The notes: generated by a model from the letters alone, not told the origin. A stretch of DNA of 64,000 bases from Clostridia bacterium (GCA_017463485.1 JAFTPD010000007.1:94000-157999); one strand, 5' to 3'. Numbered from the stretch's first letter, positions 36,725 through 45,745 are shown. Translations and numbers: made by a program.

Positions 36725-39568
36725 ATGAAAAAAGTTTTATCAGTTCTGCTGTCACTTTTGATGGTCGTTTCCTGCATGGCAGGCATCACCTTCAGCGTAG
36801 CAGCAGAGGAAACCACCGTAGACCTGTACGGCGGTAGTAGCACCGGCAACATTGCTTGGTCTACCAACGGTTCTGTTACTTCCTTTGGTCAGATCCTCAC
36901 CGTTGCTGAAGGCAAAGCTGCAACCGCACTTCAGGTTATGCTTGGCGGTAGTGCAGGAAATCAGCTTAAGCTGAGCGTTTACCGTTATGACTCCTCCAAG
37001 AGCATTCTGGCAAACGTTGCGGCTACCCCTCTGTACACCGAGCTTTTCTCGGTTAACCCCAACGTCTATCAGACATTTACTTTTGATGAAGCGCTTACCG
37101 GTCCTCTCTATTGGGAGATCACTATGCCCGACGGCTTCAGCGGCTTGGTAAATATGGTGTTTGGTATGAACGCTGATCTTACAGAAACTGCTGACGGCTC
37201 CGTTACCGGTATCGACCACGTTATGAATGGTGATATCGGTGCAGCATTCGTAAGCTGGAACAGTGCATCCCAGTCTATCGCTGCAAAGCTCGTTCTTGAC
37301 AGCGAAGCAACCGCTACTGCTACCGATGCACAGTTGACCGAGGAGGTTAACCTCTACACCGGCAGTCTGGCGCATAACATTGCGATCGGTGGTAGCTGGA
37401 CCATTACAAGCTTCGCTCAGAAGTTCTCTGTTCCCACCAACAGACAGGTTTCCGTATGGTCTCAGCAGCTTGCAACCGCTAACAATGCTAGCGGTAACCT
37501 CGCTTTCTATAAGTGGAACACGGACTATGCTACTACTGTAGCAGCTGCCCCCCTGTACTCTGTTGACTTTAGTCTCTACAACAACTGTTTCCTCAGAGTG
37601 AAGATTCCCGAGACAGTTAAGATGACCGGCGACCTTCTTTGGGTAGTTACTCCCACGGCATCCGGTGACATCGTGCCCTACGGCGCAACCGGTCTTGGCA
37701 CGGGCTGTACCGACTTCGTTGACGGTACTGCAACCACTGCCTCCGGCGGATCCTACGACCTTTCCGGCTGGTCCGGTGCAGTAGCATTCTCCGCACAGAT
37801 CGCTCTTACCGAGTATCACTATGCTCCCACGGGCGAGGCTACTGTTGTTCCGCTTTTCAACACCGTTGGTAGCGGTCAGTATTATGCTAATTCAACATCT
37901 AAGGATACTATAGGACAAAGTCTTGTGGTTCCTGCGGGAAAGATCCTCACAGGTGTCAACATTCGTTATATGTGTACCCCTAATCATGGATCCGAAGCCG
38001 CTACCGGCACTTTCGCTCTCTATCAGTGGGCAGGCTCCTATGCAGAGACCGTAAACAGAACTCCTCTGTACACTCAGGCGGTATCTCATACTAACAATCA
38101 AACGAACATTACCTACGCAATTCCCAATACCCTTATGGTAGAGGGGGAGGTTCTTTGGCTCCTTATCCCTGACGAGAACAGCCCTGTTGGCTTTGCTCCT
38201 TGGGGTGCTAAGGACCAGATTGAAGGCGTGCATTCCTACTGCAACGGTGTTAAAGACAAAGGCTTGAACAACTATGGTGAGTACATCGAGTCCACCATCA
38301 GCGTTATCGATGGCGGTATCTATGCACCCGGCGAGTCTACCTCTACTAATCTGTTCAGTGGTGAATTGTCTTACAATGCGGCAATTTGGTCGAATAGAAG
38401 CCAGTACACCGGCGATGGCTACGGTCAGATTTTGATGCTTGATGACGGTCAGCGTCTTACCAGCATGTCCAACAACTGGATGGTATGGGGTGGTAACAAC
38501 GATATTACCATTGAATTCTTCCAGTATGCCGGTACCGACACGAATAACATTGCGACCGATGTGGCAGCCACTCTGGCAGGTGAGGCTCTTTATTCACAGA
38601 CTATTAATCCTGTACATAACGGCAATACCACGATTACTATCCCCAGTGACGTTCTTCTGACGGGTATGGTTATGTGGTACGTACGCGATCCCTTCGTTAA
38701 CGGCACCTATACTCAAAGTACTGTTCCCGGCGGTGCAAGCGGATATACGGGTAATGCAATCAACCTTGCAGGTGGATGTATACAGGGTACAGCGACAGGT
38801 GTTACCGGTTGGGCGAATAAGGCTGCTACCGATACCATTGCAACTTGGATCACCACCGAGGACGTAGGCTACACCTACATCAACTCTATCGACAAGAGCA
38901 TCATCTACTCCGGCACTATGCTTTATCAGGAAATGTACCCTGTTTCTCAGGAGGCATTCGCTGCAAAGGCTAACTCTTGTGCAAATGGCGAATGGGGTGC
39001 TTGGGACGGTTCCTTCACTCAGGTTGGTAACGTTTACTACACCAACCACACCTACGAGAACAACGTAACCGTTGACGGTGCGGCTACTACTCTTGACGGC
39101 AACAGCGTTACCGTTGAGGCTGCTCCTTACAAGGATGAGGCTAAGTTCCTCTACTGGGCAGATGCAAACGGCAACGTAGTTACCGACGCACCCACCTTCA
39201 AGTGGTTCCCCAAGAGCGCTGACGACGCTATCGTTGCTGTATACGAGGGCGAGGCTGCAACTCTTAAGGCTCCCACCGTTGAGGCAGAGCGCGTTGACGG
39301 CGACACCGTTAAGCTGGTCGTTACCGTAACTCCTTCTCACCTCAGCACCTATGAGGTTACCGAGTACGGTTACTACATCAGCGTTGGCACTGAGATCAGT
39401 GAAAGCAACGTTGCAGGCACCAAGGTTGCTGCTAACGAAGTAACCTCTGCATACCTGCAGCACAGCTACAACCTCAAGCCCGCAAGTGCTGCTCAGACTG
39501 TTTACGTAATGTCTTACGTAACCCTTGCAGACGGCACTACCATCTACGGTACTGCTGTTGCGGCGTAA
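36725..39568 (+). CDS. Large secreted protein with four repeated modules
   Basis: A 947-residue secreted protein with a signal peptide (MKKVLSVLLSLLMVVSCMAG). Four related modules of about 150 residues lie at roughly 34-192, 208-362, 375-528 and 541-725. Each has the pattern GQxLxVxxGK, then YxWxxxYxxTVxxxPLY, then a strand with G-LW and a WGA/YGA-like turn; for example LAFYKWNTDYATTVAAAPLY and FALYQWAGSYAETVNRTPLY. After them comes a divergent InlB-B-like domain (FLYWADANGNVVTDAPTFKW) and a final fibronectin-like segment. No sortase motif or S-layer domain was seen, so it is probably released. ATG 36725 is preceded by AAGGAG. The same module occurs in the 61522 protein. The ITTS-type peptide gene follows. 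Confidence 0.8.
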   Translation: MKKVLSVLLSLLMVVSCMAGITFSVAAEETTVDLYGGSSTGNIAWSTNGSVTSFGQILTVAEGKAATALQVMLGGSAGNQLKLSVYRYDSSKSILANVAATPLYTELFSVNPNVYQTFTFDEALTGPLYWEITMPDGFSGLVNMVFGMNADLTETADGSVTGIDHVMNGDIGAAFVSWNSASQSIAAKLVLDSEATATATDAQLTEEVNLYTGSLAHNIAIGGSWTITSFAQKFSVPTNRQVSVWSQQLATANNASGNLAFYKWNTDYATTVAAAPLYSVDFSLYNNCFLRVKIPETVKMTGDLLWVVTPTASGDIVPYGATGLGTGCTDFVDGTATTASGGSYDLSGWSGAVAFSAQIALTEYHYAPTGEATVVPLFNTVGSGQYYANSTSKDTIGQSLVVPAGKILTGVNIRYMCTPNHGSEAATGTFALYQWAGSYAETVNRTPLYTQAVSHTNNQTNITYAIPNTLMVEGEVLWLLIPDENSPVGFAPWGAKDQIEGVHSYCNGVKDKGLNNYGEYIESTISVIDGGIYAPGESTSTNLFSGELSYNAAIWSNRSQYTGDGYGQILMLDDGQRLTSMSNNWMVWGGNNDITIEFFQYAGTDTNNIATDVAATLAGEALYSQTINPVHNGNTTITIPSDVLLTGMVMWYVRDPFVNGTYTQSTVPGGASGYTGNAINLAGGCIQGTATGVTGWANKAATDTIATWITTEDVGYTYINSIDKSIIYSGTMLYQEMYPVSQEAFAAKANSCANGEWGAWDGSFTQVGNVYYTNHTYENNVTVDGAATTLDGNSVTVEAAPYKDEAKFLYWADANGNVVTDAPTFKWFPKSADDAIVAVYEGEAATLKAPTVEAERVDGDTVKLVVTVTPSHLSTYEVTEYGYYISVGTEISESNVAGTKVAANEVTSAYLQHSYNLKPASAAQTVYVMSYVTLADGTTIYGTAVAA

Positions 39569-39592
39569 ACAAGATTAAAGGAGGATATGAAC

Positions 39593-39712
39593 ATGAAACA
39601 GAATTATACTGCTCCCGAGATCCTTGTTTATGATATGGCAGAGGACGTGATCACAACGTCTCCCGTTGTTGACATCACCGACCCTGAGCTCGAGGATAAG
39701 GGCTGGATCTAA
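39593..39712 (+). CDS. 39-residue peptide of the 'PEI...DVITTS' type
   Basis: A very short gene starting MKQNYTAPEILVYDMAEDVI, followed by TTSPVVDITDPELEDKGWI. The layout Y-x-x-PEI-x-V, an acidic stretch, DVITTS and a D/E-rich end with a final W is one I recall from many small unnamed Clostridia peptides, so a real family is likely. AAAGGAGG is 8 nt before the ATG; an ATG two codons earlier is too close to it. It begins 25 nt after the surface-protein stop codon and is followed by a strong terminator, so both share an mRNA. It has no signal peptide and no Cys. A leader-type precursor peptide or a chaperone-like partner are possible. Confidence 0.7.
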   Translation: MKQNYTAPEILVYDMAEDVITTSPVVDITDPELEDKGWI

Positions 39713-39732
39713 TTTAAAAACAAAAGTTTTAA

Positions 39733-39761
39733 CCCCCGAGGCGAAAGCCTCGGGGGTTTTT
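39733..39761 (+). terminator. Strong intrinsic terminator after the peptide gene
   Basis: CCCCCGAGGC (39733-39742) pairs with GCCTCGGGGG (39747-39756) around GAAA, followed by TTTTT. Confidence 0.95.
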
Positions 39762-39814
39762 AGTGGAGAGTTGAGAGTTGAAAACCGCACCACGCTCCGC
39801 GCGTGCAAGAATTG

Positions 39815-39858
39815 AAAAACACCTCATCCACTGCGTTAGCGGTGGATGAGGTGTTTTT
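39815..39858. repeat. Miniature palindrome sharing the MITE tips
   Basis: AAAAACACCTCATCCAC (39815-39831) is exactly complementary to GTGGATGAGGTGTTTTT (39842-39858), with a 10-nt loop. The first 15 bases equal the tip of the 35800-36001 element; the flank TTTGATATCAAAAAAATCAACA is also shared with 36002 onward. Confidence 0.7.
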
Positions 39859-40014
39859 TTGATATCAAAAAAATCAACATACAAACGGCGGGAGCTCATT
39901 TGCAAGCAAATACCCCGCCCTACGGTGGAAAACACAATAATACCAACGTTTTTGAATCACCCACGGTAGGGGAGGAGACCATTTGCAAGCAAATGCGCTC
40001 CCCCCCGTAATATC

Positions 40015-41136
40015 TTATGCGTAGAATTTATGATTTCCTATGGTCATAATGTAGGGGCGGGTCCTGCCTATCCAAGACGAGGTAGCGATCTTGGGATTAT
40101 AGAAATACAGGGCGCGGGTGGAGAGGGAATAGCCCTCAAGGCATATCTTCGCCGCCATTACCGCCGAGCTTGTGGGGGTGTTATATATCGTTCCCGACGA
40201 CACGGGGGAGAATTGGACGCCGTACTTTTTGTCAAAGATAACGCCCTTGACGGTGTTCGGAAACTCGGAGCTTCGTTTCCGGTTGAGGACGACGTTACCA
40301 ACGGCGATCTGACCCTCAAAAGGCTCGCCCTTCGCCTCCGCCGAAATAATGCGCGAGAGCCAATAAAGGTCGGTGGAGTCGTAATAGGCGTCTGCCCAAG
40401 GGATGCTCTTTTTGCTTCCCGTTATATATGCCTCGTAATAGCCTTTTTTAACGGTAAGAGTCACGCCAAACGCCTTTGCCATGGATTCAAGGGGTGCAAA
40501 TATCCAACCGCCAAGACTCAAAACTGCTTTTCCTGTATAGAAAATTCGCTGATTAACGGTGATATATTTCTGCCCCACGCGCGCGATCAGCTCAAAGCCC
40601 TTGGAGTAGAGTTTTACCGTTTCGGTAGCGGCGTCGTAGGACGCGGAATCGTAGCCGAACATGTCCGCAAATCGCTGGACGGGGACGTAAATTGTGCCGT
40701 TTATCTCTGCGACCTGGCCGCGAAGCACGCGTGTGCCGTTGAGATAGAGATCAACAGCCATAGCACCCGACGGATAAGGATAGTAAATTCGGCTTCCTGC
40801 GCGGGCGTCGGGATCAATGGAGCGGGCAACGTAACGCGCGATCCCCTCCTGACTGCTTGTGTCAAGGACGATAGGCTCGTCAGTTTCGAGCTCTGCCTCG
40901 GTTTCCTCGGTTGCGGGCGTGCTGTCCAGGTATGTATCCTGCGTCGATTGTGCGTCGGAGGTATCCTCGACTTCGAGAAGTTGTTCCTCCCGCGTGTATA
41001 CGGTGGCTTGTTCGCTCTCTTGAATCGAGCTTTGACTTTGGTGTATAACTACCGGTGCCGTCAGCGTCGTCTGCAGCGCAAGTATGGCGGACAGACATGG
41101 CGTTACGGCTCGGAGAAGTATCGTTTTGTAGTTCAT
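40015..41136 (-). CDS. SleB-like cell-wall hydrolase with copper-amine-oxidase N domain
   Basis: A 373-residue secreted protein. After the signal peptide and a Glu/Thr-rich spacer, residues about 150-250 form a 'copper amine oxidase N-terminal' substrate-binding-type repeat (VPVQRFADMFGYDSASYDAATETVKLY and FAPLESMAKAFGVTLTVKKG), a module often found in Clostridia wall proteins. The C-terminal 120 residues match the hydrolase family of SleB/CwlJ: LYWLSRIISAEAKGEPFEGQ then IAVGNVVLNRKRSSEFPNTV, with the catalytic Glu in SAEAKGE, and a final GRTRPYIMTIGNHKFYA. SleB-type enzymes are lytic transglycosylases of spore cortex, but vegetative relatives exist. The promoter lies at 41216-41244; it is a lone gene. 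Confidence 0.88.
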   Translation of the reverse strand: MNYKTILLRAVTPCLSAILALQTTLTAPVVIHQSQSSIQESEQATVYTREEQLLEVEDTSDAQSTQDTYLDSTPATEETEAELETDEPIVLDTSSQEGIARYVARSIDPDARAGSRIYYPYPSGAMAVDLYLNGTRVLRGQVAEINGTIYVPVQRFADMFGYDSASYDAATETVKLYSKGFELIARVGQKYITVNQRIFYTGKAVLSLGGWIFAPLESMAKAFGVTLTVKKGYYEAYITGSKKSIPWADAYYDSTDLYWLSRIISAEAKGEPFEGQIAVGNVVLNRKRSSEFPNTVKGVIFDKKYGVQFSPVSSGTIYNTPTSSAVMAAKICLEGYSLSTRALYFYNPKIATSSWIGRTRPYIMTIGNHKFYA

Positions 41137-41215
41137 AATGTTCTTCCTTTCTGCTGCTTTTTCGTGCTACCTCTTTCTCTTAAAATTTGGCGGCTGCCGG
41201 CGCGCCTGCGGAAAG

Positions 41216-41244
41216 ATTGTAACATATATCTTTTTTTGTTTCAA
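41216..41244 (-). promoter_or_regulatory. Promoter of the SleB-like gene
   Basis: Minus strand TTGAAA (41239-41244), 17-bp spacer, TACAAT (41216-41221), 80 bp before the ATG. Confidence 0.75.
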
Positions 41245-41312
41245 GGCACAATATTTGGTAATTAAAAGGCAAAATGGGTGAAAATTTTATGGACAAAACC
41301 TAAAAAATCCTA

Positions 41313-41376
41313 TTGACAAAAGGAAAAAAGCGTGGTATAATTCTTTCGTATCAAAATTGAGAATCATTCTCAATTT
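41313..41376 (+). promoter_or_regulatory. Metal-ABC operon promoter with Fur/Zur operator
   Basis: TTGACA (41313-41318), 17-bp spacer, TATAAT (41336-41341): a full consensus sigma-A promoter with upstream TGTGG-like GTGG. Just downstream, 41354-41376 is a 23-bp palindrome with a single central base (11+1+11); its core is TGAGAATCATTCTCA, in line with the 7-1-7 Fur box TGATAATNATTATCA. The operator covers the start of the transcript, so a bound regulator would block transcription. Confidence 0.88.
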
Positions 41377-41404
41377 GCAAAAATTGGATGGGGAAAATGA
41401 GAAA

Positions 41405-41809
41405 ATGCCAGCAAAATACAACACCGAGGGGCGGGAGCGCCTTGTAAAATTTCTTTTGAATAATACCGACCGCCAACTCACCGCGGAGGAGATCACCGCC
41501 GCTCTCAATAGCGAGCAGAGCGCCGCATCAAAAAGCTCGGTGTACCGCCGCTTGTCCCGTATGTGCGAGGAGGGAAGCGTGCGAAAATTCCGCGCAGAGG
41601 GGCAAAATTCCTTTGTGTATCAATACGTTGGGGCGGGGGACTGCGGTCATCATTTTCATCTGAAATGCGTGCAGTGCGGTGGACTTGTTCACCTCGATTG
41701 CCATTTGAGCGACGAGCTTTTGGAGCATATTCGCAGCGAGCATCACTTCAAAATCGACAGCGGCCGCTCTATTTTGTACGGGCTTTGCGCTCGTTGCACG
41801 GCAAATTGA
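41405..41809 (+). CDS. Fur-family metal-dependent repressor (probably Zur)
   Basis: A 134-residue Fur-family protein. The winged helix (EEITAALNSEQSAASKSSVYRRLSRM) is followed by the dimerisation domain with metal sites: GHHFHLKCVQCGGLVHLDCH and a C-terminal CARC, giving two CxxC pairs for structural zinc. The first gene of an operon that encodes a zinc-type ABC importer, with a Fur-box palindrome at its promoter, it is most likely Zur that represses its own operon when zinc is plentiful. Fur or PerR cannot be excluded by sequence alone. I chose ATG 41405 with GGGGAA upstream; the longer frame from 41357 overlaps the operator. Confidence 0.88.
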   Translation: MPAKYNTEGRERLVKFLLNNTDRQLTAEEITAALNSEQSAASKSSVYRRLSRMCEEGSVRKFRAEGQNSFVYQYVGAGDCGHHFHLKCVQCGGLVHLDCHLSDELLEHIRSEHHFKIDSGRSILYGLCARCTAN

Positions 41810-41818
41810 AGGAGAAAT

Positions 41819-42778
41819 ATGCGAAAATTTATTTTGCTTGTTTTGATTATATGCCTGTCCTTGCCGATTATGACGCTTTCGGGCTGTAGCGAGGGCGAGA
41901 CGTTGCCGTCAGAGGACGGAAAATTGAATATCGTTTGTGCAGGATTCGTGGCGTACGACCTCTGTCGCGAGGTACTTGGCGGTGAAGACGGCCTCACCCT
42001 GCTCGGCAGGGCGGGCATGGATATGCACAGCTTTGAGCCGACCGCGGCGGATGTTGTCGCTCTTTCGAATGCGGACGTTTTCGTTTATGTGGGCGGCGAA
42101 TCCAGCAGGTGGGCGGACGGTATGATAGCCGCCGCTAAAAACAGTCAGCTTGTCACGGTGAAAATGACCGACTATGGACAAAAGCTTTGTTCGGATGAGC
42201 ATGCTCACGGCGAGGGCGGACACTCTGACCACGGCGCAGACGAGCATGTCTGGTTGTCGCTTGACAACGCAAAAGGAATCGTTGAAGCTATCCGCGCGGC
42301 GGCGGAGCGGGCGGCTATTGCCAACGGAATTAAGAAAAAAGTCGTTGATACGTATAATAAAAACGCTAAAGAATACACGGTGCAACTCGACGAATTGCAG
42401 GGCGATTACGAGAAGATGGTTGAGAGTGCGGAGCGTCGCGTTATTCTTGTGGCGGACAGATTTCCGTTTGTCCATCTGACTTGTGAGCTTGGACTTGAAT
42501 ATTACGCCGCTTTCCCGGGTTGCTCTACCGAAACTAACGCGAGCTTTGCCACGCAAGCGCGGCTTATCGAGGCGGTGCGCAAGCACGATCTTCCTTGCAT
42601 CTTTAAGATAGACGGCTCTGACGGAGCGGTAGCGCAAAAGGTGAGCGCAGAGACGGGCGCGAAGGTACTTGTGCTTGACTCCGCGCAGGTCGTCAGTTCT
42701 GACAGAATGGCGGCGGGTGAGAGCTATTTGAATATAATGAAGAAAAATTTTGATGCGCTGTCGGAGGCGTTGAATTGA
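41819..42778 (+). CDS. znuA: Metal ABC transporter substrate-binding lipoprotein (ZnuA/AdcA-like)
   Basis: A 319-residue cluster A-I binding protein. Lipobox TLSGC lies near residue 22. The DMHSFEPTAADVVALSNADVF phrase holds the first metal His, and EHAHGEGGHSDHGADEHVWLS is a His-rich loop plus the second site; ADRFPFVHLTCELGLEYYAAFPG and FKIDGSDGAVAQKVSAETGAK complete the family pattern. The His-rich loop is typical of zinc binders, less so of manganese binders. It starts 10 nt after the regulator gene and is followed by the ATPase gene. Confidence 0.92.
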   Translation: MRKFILLVLIICLSLPIMTLSGCSEGETLPSEDGKLNIVCAGFVAYDLCREVLGGEDGLTLLGRAGMDMHSFEPTAADVVALSNADVFVYVGGESSRWADGMIAAAKNSQLVTVKMTDYGQKLCSDEHAHGEGGHSDHGADEHVWLSLDNAKGIVEAIRAAAERAAIANGIKKKVVDTYNKNAKEYTVQLDELQGDYEKMVESAERRVILVADRFPFVHLTCELGLEYYAAFPGCSTETNASFATQARLIEAVRKHDLPCIFKIDGSDGAVAQKVSAETGAKVLVLDSAQVVSSDRMAAGESYLNIMKKNFDALSEALN

Positions 42779-42779
42779 T

Positions 42780-43526
42780 ATGAGCTTTTTTGGAAGGTTA
42801 AAAAATAGTAACGGTGGGGCGCAGCTTGCAGAAAACGTCATAATATCCGCGCGCGGCGTAAGTCTTTCATACGAGGGAAAAACAGTTGCGTCGGATCTGA
42901 ATTTTGAGGTGTGCGACGGCGACTACCTTTGTGTCGTCGGCGAGAACGGCTCAGGAAAGAGCACGTTGCTCAAGGCAATCATAGGACTCAAGGGCGTTAA
43001 TTCGGGCGAGCTTTTCGTTTCGGATAAAGCGCGTCGCGCGGGGCTCGGATATTTGCCGCAGACAACACCCGGAGAGAGCGACTTTCCTGCGTCAGTCAGA
43101 GAAATCGTGCTATCGGGTTGTCTAAACCGCATAGGGAACAAGCCGTTTTTCGGTAAGGCAGAACGGGCGGCGGCAGATGATATAATGGCGAGATTGGATA
43201 TTTTACAGCTTGCGGACAAGCCGTTTTCGCAGCTTTCGGGCGGTCAGTGTCAGCGCGTTCTGCTGGCTCGGGCGTATTGCGCGGCAGGTGCGGCGATCCT
43301 CCTTGACGAGCCTGTGTCGGGACTTGATCCCGAAGCGACGCAGGAGATGTACCGACTCATATCCGAGCTTAATCGTGAGGACGGAAAGACGGTGGTGATG
43401 GTGTCGCACGATACCGACACTGCGTTAAAATATGCATCAAAAATTTTGTACGTCGGAGGAACGGCGGGCGATAATTTCTTTGGTACTACAGAGGAATATA
43501 TCTCCGTCAAAAATAGCCTCGATTGA
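42780..43526 (+). CDS. znuC: Metal ABC transporter ATP-binding protein (ZnuC-like)
   Basis: A 248-residue ABC ATPase. Walker A is GENGSGKSTLLKAI, the signature is LSGGQCQRVLLARAY, and Walker B with the catalytic Glu is AAILLDEPVSGLDPE; the switch His is in VSHDTDTAL. It powers the adjacent permease. The ATG at 42780 begins 1 nt after the znuA stop codon, so translation is probably coupled. Confidence 0.93.
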   Translation: MSFFGRLKNSNGGAQLAENVIISARGVSLSYEGKTVASDLNFEVCDGDYLCVVGENGSGKSTLLKAIIGLKGVNSGELFVSDKARRAGLGYLPQTTPGESDFPASVREIVLSGCLNRIGNKPFFGKAERAAADDIMARLDILQLADKPFSQLSGGQCQRVLLARAYCAAGAAILLDEPVSGLDPEATQEMYRLISELNREDGKTVVMVSHDTDTALKYASKILYVGGTAGDNFFGTTEEYISVKNSLD

Positions 43527-43570
43527 TAAAAATCGTTGTGCATCAAGTGATTTGAAAGGTTTGTGTTACA

Positions 43571-44458
43571 GTGTATATGTCTTTGACGTTGAACTCGGCG
43601 GGGGAAATCTCCGTTTTCGAGGCTTTGAAAAAATATCTTGAATATGATTTTGTCCGCAACGCACTGCTCGTTGGACTCTTAATATCTCTTTGCGCTGGAT
43701 TGCTTGGAGTTATGCTGGTGCTGAAGCGATATTCCATGATAGGCGACGGACTTTCGCACGTGGCATTTGGCGCGATGGCGGTGGCGGCAGTGGCGGGGCT
43801 TGCGCCCATGACGGTTGCGCTTCCCATAACGGTGCTGGCGGCTATTCTCCTTTTGTGGGCAAACGAAAAAGGAATAATCAAGGGAGATGCGGCGATAGCC
43901 ATACTCTCGGCGGGCGCAATGGCGATAGGATACCTGCTTCTCAATATTTTCCCCTCCTCGGATACGGGAAGCATCAGTGGCGACGTTTGCTCGGCACTGT
44001 TTGGCTCGACATCCATGATGACGCTCTCGGAGAGTGACGTTTGGCTGTGTGTCGTGCTTTCGGCAGTGGTAATACTGTTTTTCCTTTTGTGCTACAACAG
44101 AATTTTTGCGGTGACGTTTGACTCGGATTTTGCGCGTGCGTCGGGAATCAGAACGTCGGCTTACAATCTTATTATATCTATCATCAGCGGAGTGGTGATA
44201 GTTCTCGCTATGAAGCTGGTGGGTGCGCTCCTCATATCCGCGCTGATAATTTTCCCTGCGCTCACGTCTATGCGGCTGTTCCGTAATTTCAGAGCAGTGG
44301 TAATATCGTCTGCTGTTGTGGCCGTTATAGGCTCGGGCGTTGGACTTTTGCTGTCGCTTATATACAGCTTCCCGACAGGGGCAACAGTGGTGGCGGTCCA
44401 TTTGATAATATTTATGGTTTGCGCTGCTATTGGGGCGGCGACATACAAAAAAGAATGA
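43571..44458 (+). CDS. znuB: Metal ABC transporter permease (ZnuB-like)
   Basis: A 295-residue, very hydrophobic permease with about eight membrane segments. LLGVMLVLKRYSMIGDGLSHVAFGAMAVAAV (in two parts) is the conserved ABC-3 family core, and ISIISGVVIVLAMKLVGALLISALIIFPALTSM matches the C-terminal half. A GTG at 43571 has GAAAGG about 12 nt upstream; an ATG two codons later is the alternative. A strong terminator ends the four-gene operon. Confidence 0.92.
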   Translation: MYMSLTLNSAGEISVFEALKKYLEYDFVRNALLVGLLISLCAGLLGVMLVLKRYSMIGDGLSHVAFGAMAVAAVAGLAPMTVALPITVLAAILLLWANEKGIIKGDAAIAILSAGAMAIGYLLLNIFPSSDTGSISGDVCSALFGSTSMMTLSESDVWLCVVLSAVVILFFLLCYNRIFAVTFDSDFARASGIRTSAYNLIISIISGVVIVLAMKLVGALLISALIIFPALTSMRLFRNFRAVVISSAVVAVIGSGVGLLLSLIYSFPTGATVVAVHLIIFMVCAAIGAATYKKE

Positions 44459-44469
44459 ATGTATATTTA

Positions 44470-44514
44470 AACAATTCGGGGTAGAGAGTGGTTTCTCTGC
44501 CCCGATTGTTTATT
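44470..44514 (+). terminator. Terminator of the metal-ABC operon
   Basis: AACAAT, CGGGG and AGAGA (44470-44487) pair with TCTCT, CCCCG and ATTGTT (44494-44510), followed by TATTTG. The interrupted stem is about 16 bp. Confidence 0.85.
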
Positions 44515-45283
44515 TGAAAGACAACGGTGTATTGCATTATAAACATAATGTTAATAAAAAACCGAGTGCTTGGCGCTGTGTCGGGTATGCACGCGGCAAA
44601 TGATCGCTCAGACGTTTTAATAATAACAGATGAATAATTCTTTTGCTTTCCGTTGCGGAGAACTTGCAAATCATATCTCAAAGCTACTCGGAATCGCAGC
44701 AATAATAATTCCCCTCGTGTAGTCGGCATCCGCATAACGACATCAGAACGACATATACAGCGACATTTGGCGTTCTCCTTGGTTACATAAAGGGAGAAAA
44801 TGATGCCAACAGCAGTGGCGTCGCGGTAAAACTCGTTGACAGGGAAGGCTAAATCCAAAATACAAGAATGTTGTCGCAAAAATAGTAACCGAGGCGGGAA
44901 TACAGCGTTTTTTTGCTCCAAAATAATTTTTGGTGATTTTGTACACATGTAGAAAATTTGCCTCAATTTTTGTGCAAGTTGACGAACGAAAAGCGGAAAA
45001 TTTGAGTTTTGGGCGCGGATGGCGCAAAGCTTAATTGTGAACTTTTAGTAAATTCAAAGCAAAACATTTGTAAAAAACGACATCAGTAACAAAAAGGAAA
45101 CAAAAAGGTCACAAAAACACGCGAATTAATTTACTGTTTGGAAACAAGTTCAACACCTCGACGAGAGCAACGGCAAAATTTTTTTAAAAAATCGACTTTT
45201 CAAAACACCTGTGAACAAACTGTTAAGACAACTTTAAACCCCCAAAAACCACTGATACAGCTACTTTTAAGGCTTTTACTCGC
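44515..45283. other. Gap with nothing recognised
   Basis: About 770 bp of low-complexity, A-rich sequence between the terminator and the next promoter. Frames on either strand have no RBS or recognisable protein, and no stable RNA fold stands out by eye. Confidence 0.6.
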
Positions 45284-45312
45284 TTGACAAAATTGCTCTT
45301 TTGTGGTATGAT
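45284..45312 (+). promoter_or_regulatory. Promoter of the glycan-import locus
   Basis: TTGACA (45284-45289), 17-bp spacer, TATGAT (45307-45312), with TGTGG upstream of the -10. The next gene starts 430 bp downstream. Confidence 0.8.
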
Positions 45313-45318
45313 ATAGAC

Positions 45319-45745
45319 GTTGATTCAGCGCTTTTTGGATTTTTGATCGAATTTTACCTTTACTTTCGCGCCGCACATCAGAATTGTCGGCGCGGATTTG
45401 CTTGCTTCTGAACGATAAACTGTCGCCAAAGGACAAGCGCATGTCACGGGGTGCCTTGGGAGAATCGCCCTTGATGCAAAAGGTTTTTTTGGTATATTCA
45501 ATGCCGAATTTGTCGCCACTGTCCCGCGCTCCCCCAAAGGCGGGCTTTGTGCCGAGTTACGGAAGGCTGAAATGGGCGGGCGCATTATGCGTTCCGCTTA
45601 CGTGTGTCGCGCGCGTGAGCGCGGTGCGCGTGTACTTATTAGAGTGCTATGACTCATCTTTAGCGCAGTTCACCCGCTGCGCTCCCTGCTCGGCGCGGCA
45701 GTTCCCATGTGCGCCGTGCCGAAATTTTACCAGGAGGAAAACTTA
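45319..45745 (+). promoter_or_regulatory. Long untranslated leader (about 425 nt)
   Basis: A GC-rich leader with several possible stems, for example CGCGCC around 45369 with GGCGCG around 45390, and GCGCGC/GCGCGG blocks at 45608-45630. Its length and structure suggest control of the locus at the RNA level, but no known riboswitch class is recognised, and no short leader peptide with an RBS was found. Confidence 0.45.

Noticed and set aside
44427-44966. A 179-residue minus-strand frame after the zinc operon
   Set aside because: It overlaps the znuB 3' end and its terminator, and has no RBS or recognisable domain.
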